Shown: positions 62,052 through 64,000 of the stretch, one piece after another
How positions within the stretch are numbered: position 1 is the first letter of the stretch
How the letters are laid out: each line of letters begins with the position of its first letter
Assembly: GCF_000495795.1 (NCBI RefSeq)
Contig: NZ_AWGD01000008.1
Coordinates: 1-64,000, forward strand
Length of the DNA stretch: 64,000 bases
Origin: Asticcacaulis sp. AC460
GTDB taxonomy: Bacteria; Pseudomonadota; Alphaproteobacteria; Caulobacterales; Caulobacteraceae
Reading direction: 5' to 3'
Program-made: the position numbers and the translations under genes
The notes under the pieces: model-generated
Databases searched by the model: none
What the model was told of the DNA's origin: nothing
The model's input: only the letters and a program-made list of their open reading frames with translations

Positions 62052-62284
62052 ATGATACCGTTGAATTGTCGTTTGAGGACGCCCTGAAGCAGCTCGAAAA
62101 GATCGTCAGTGAGCTCGAATCGGGCCAGGCGCCGCTGGAAAAATCATTGGACCTTTATAAAAAGGGTGCTGAGTTGAAGGCGCTGTGCGAAGCGCGCCTG
62201 GAAGCCGCCCGCCTGCAGGTCGAAAAGATTTCGCTGAACAAGGCCGGCGTCCCTGAAGGCGTGGCTCCCGCCGTTTTTGAATAA
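62048..62284 (+). CDS. xseB: Exodeoxyribonuclease VII small subunit
   Basis: A 78-residue helical protein with the XseB signature SFEDALKQLEKIVSELESG and the downstream LEKSLDLYKKGAELKALCEA. It binds XseA to form exonuclease VII, which degrades single-stranded DNA. ATG at 62048 overlaps the stop of the phosphatase-like gene. The order xseB-ispA-dxs is standard in alphaproteobacteria and shows the start of a conserved operon. Confidence 0.93.
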   Translation: MNDTVELSFEDALKQLEKIVSELESGQAPLEKSLDLYKKGAELKALCEARLEAARLQVEKISLNKAGVPEGVAPAVFE

Positions 62285-62293
62285 GGATTCGCC

Positions 62294-63205
62294 GTGACGC
62301 CGGTCGCCGCCAATACCGACCTTCCGCCGCTGCAGCAAAGGCTGGCGGAGACGGCTGACTTGGTCACCGTGGCGCTGGACCGGCTTTTGCCGCGTGGCGA
62401 AGGACCGGAATGCCGGCTGACCGAGGCCATGCGTTATGCGGCGCTGGGGCCCGGCAAGCGGTTGCGGCCCTTCTTTGCGCTGGAAACGGCGCGGTTGTTC
62501 GATGCCGACGCGAACGCCGTCTTGCGCGCCGCCTGTGCCCTGGAATGCATTCACGCCTACAGCCTGGTTCATGATGATCTGCCGTGCATGGACGATGACG
62601 ACCTGCGCCGCGGCCGGCTGACCGTGCATCGCGCCTATGACGAGGCGACCGCGGTTCTGGCCGGGGATGCGCTGCAGAGTGTCGCTTTCGAGATCATGGC
62701 GTCCGAGGATACCCATGATGATCCGCTGGTGCGCTGCGAGCTGTTGCGGATGTTGGCCCAGGCGGCCGGCGCTCAGGGCATGGCCGGCGGCCAGATGATC
62801 GACCTGATCGGGGTCCATGACGACCTGGGCGGGGTGGCGCGGATGCAGCGGCTGAAGACCGGCGCTTTGATCGTCTACGCTTTCCAGATTCCGCTGGTCA
62901 TTGCCGATGTCGGCGAACGCGAAGGCATGGCGGTGACCCACTTCGCCCAGGACTTAGGGTTGGCCTATCAGATCGCGGACGATGTGCTCGATATCGAGGG
63001 CGATCCGGAGGAGATGGGCAAGGCCGCTTCAGGTAAGGATGCCGCCAAGGGCAAGACCAATTTCGTCACCCTGCTGGGGCTGGATGAGGCGAAAAGCCGC
63101 GTCAAAATATTGTCCGAACAGGCCAAGTCCCGTCTTGATATTTTTGGCGGAAAAGCGCGATACTTGCGCGAAAGTGTTGACTTTGTTCTGAACCGGCGCA
63201 ATTGA
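62294..63205 (+). CDS. ispA: Polyprenyl (farnesyl/geranyl) diphosphate synthase
   Basis: A 303-residue prenyltransferase that joins isopentenyl diphosphate units to allylic diphosphates in isoprenoid synthesis. The first aspartate-rich motif is in [17 protein letters not shown] and the second in [13 protein letters not shown]; the [11 protein letters not shown] and [10 protein letters not shown] segments are typical. GTG at 62294 starts 9 bases after xseB. Located between xseB and dxs as in related genomes, so the substrate length is likely C15. Confidence 0.93.
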   Translation: MTPVAANTDLPPLQQRLAETADLVTVALDRLLPRGEGPECRLTEAMRYAALGPGKRLRPFFALETARLFDADANAVLRAACALECIHAYSLVHDDLPCMDDDDLRRGRLTVHRAYDEATAVLAGDALQSVAFEIMASEDTHDDPLVRCELLRMLAQAAGAQGMAGGQMIDLIGVHDDLGGVARMQRLKTGALIVYAFQIPLVIADVGEREGMAVTHFAQDLGLAYQIADDVLDIEGDPEEMGKAASGKDAAKGKTNFVTLLGLDEAKSRVKILSEQAKSRLDIFGGKARYLRESVDFVLNRRN

Positions 63206-63239
63206 ACGCCGTTCGTTGCGTGTGAAACGGTTGTCCGAC

Positions 63240-64000
63240 TTGTCTCCTGAAACCCCCGTTCTCGACAGCCTGCATGAGCCGCAGGATATCCGGCGTTTGA
63301 GCCCGACCCAGGTCAAGGCCCTGGCCGACGAGGTTCGCGCCGAGACCATTGATGTCGTGTCGAAGACCGGCGGGCACCTGGGTTCGGCGCTGGGTGTGGT
63401 CGAGCTGACGGTGGCTTTGCACCATACCTTCGAGACGCCGCGCGACATCCTGATCTGGGATGTCGGGCATCAATGCTATCCGCACAAGATCCTGACCGGA
63501 CGACGCGACCGTATCCGGTCGTTGCGCCAGGGCGGGGGATTGTCGGGGTTCACCAAGCGGTCGGAAAGCCCCTATGATCCGTTCGGCGCGGCCCATGCGG
63601 CGACGTCGATTTCGGCGGCTTTGGGGTTCTGCGCTGCGCGCGATCAGAAGGGCGAGGATCACAAGGTCATCGCGGTGATCGGCGACGGTTCGATGTCGGC
63701 CGGCATGGCCTATGAGGCGATGAACAATGCCGCCGAAACGACGCGCAACCTGACGGTTATCCTCAACGATAACGACATGTCGATCGCCCCCCCGGTCGGC
63801 GGCATGAGCGCCTATCTGGCCAACCTGGTCTCGGGTGGCGCCTATCAGGCTGTGCGGCGGTGGGGCAAGAGCGTGGCCGAGCGGCTGCCGCGGTCGATCT
63901 TCGAACTGGTTCGTAAGTCGGAGGAGTTCTCGCGGACCTATGTCACCGGCGGGACCTTCTTCGAGGAGCTGGGATTCTATTATGTCGGGCCGATCGACGG
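63240..64000 (+). CDS. dxs: 1-deoxy-D-xylulose-5-phosphate synthase, 5' part
   Basis: The first about 253 codons of Dxs, the thiamine-dependent first enzyme of the MEP pathway; the gene runs off the window. Visible are [36 protein letters not shown] and the thiamine diphosphate motif [20 protein letters not shown] with [17 protein letters not shown] at 63240 gives [10 protein letters not shown], close to the family start; GTG at 63222 and TTG at 63231 are in-frame alternatives, none with a clear ribosome site. It follows ispA by 34 bases. Confidence 0.93.
   Translation, partial: MSPETPVLDSLHEPQDIRRLSPTQVKALADEVRAETIDVVSKTGGHLGSALGVVELTVALHHTFETPRDILIWDVGHQCYPHKILTGRRDRIRSLRQGGGLSGFTKRSESPYDPFGAAHAATSISAALGFCAARDQKGEDHKVIAVIGDGSMSAGMAYEAMNNAAETTRNLTVILNDNDMSIAPPVGGMSAYLANLVSGGAYQAVRRWGKSVAERLPRSIFELVRKSEEFSRTYVTGGTFFEELGFYYVGPID

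Noticed and set aside
1-64000. tRNA, rRNA genes, CRISPR arrays, prophage or integrase attachment sites
   Set aside because: None was seen. Direct repeats found are dispersed hairpin elements or transposase-linked copies, not spacer-separated arrays.

Overview
The window comes from a GC-rich alphaproteobacterium. A large TonB-dependent receptor beside a tryptophan-halogenase-like flavoprotein, many Tat-exported proteins, cytosolic chemoreceptor-like proteins and dispersed CCCCTCC/CCTCCCC hairpin repeats point to Caulobacterales (Caulobacteraceae, perhaps Asticcacaulis). That placement is inference; no rRNA or tRNA gene is present.

Region 1 (about 0.1-24.2 kb) is a polyamine catabolism and uptake island. 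It holds a beta-alanine/pyruvate-type aminotransferase, a GntR/FCD regulator, the run puuC, gabD, a GSA-aminotransferase-like gene, a gamma-glutamylputrescine-synthetase-like gene and a binding protein, then a Pot-type ABC importer (binding protein, two permeases, ATPase), a GNAT enzyme, puuD, a putrescine aminotransferase and, 4.5 kb further on, puuA-puuB. Five copies of the palindrome TTGTGATCACAA (variants allowed at the ends) sit only in front of these transcription units, so the island looks like one regulon, with the GntR protein the obvious candidate regulator. Embedded in it are an M50 peptidase, a Tat-exported protein of unknown function and two tandem soluble MCP-tip/sensor proteins.

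Region 2 (24.2-26.4 kb) is an accessory spot: a RAYT (IS200-like) transposase between perfect 25-bp repeats, then an AT-rich islet with two small genes and the orphan C-terminal end of a third reading frame.

Region 3 (26.4-42.9 kb) has a Tat-exported TIM-barrel isomerase, a TonB-dependent receptor, the halogenase-like enzyme, a thioredoxin-fold lipoprotein, an SGNH hydrolase, secreted proteins of unknown function, a response-regulator/hybrid-kinase pair, an RDD membrane protein, a decayed SGNH hydrolase copy, a 44-residue metallothionein-like gene and an AraC regulator.

Region 4 (43.0-59.8 kb) is sugar metabolism and glycan breakdown: phosphomanno/glucomutase, galU, GH27, glucokinase, an FCD GntR regulator, GH35/DUF5597, GH31 with a PA14 insert, a SASA-type esterase and GH2. 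The set resembles loci for galactosylated or acetylated plant glycans such as xyloglucan. Small secreted paralogues lie among them.

Region 5 (59.9-64.0 kb) is housekeeping: cyclopropane fatty acid synthase, a histidine phosphatase, xseB, ispA and the start of dxs, which runs off the end.

Two families of intergenic repeats, six and three copies, keep their hairpins through compensatory base changes. A third, single element is a perfect 26-bp inverted repeat.
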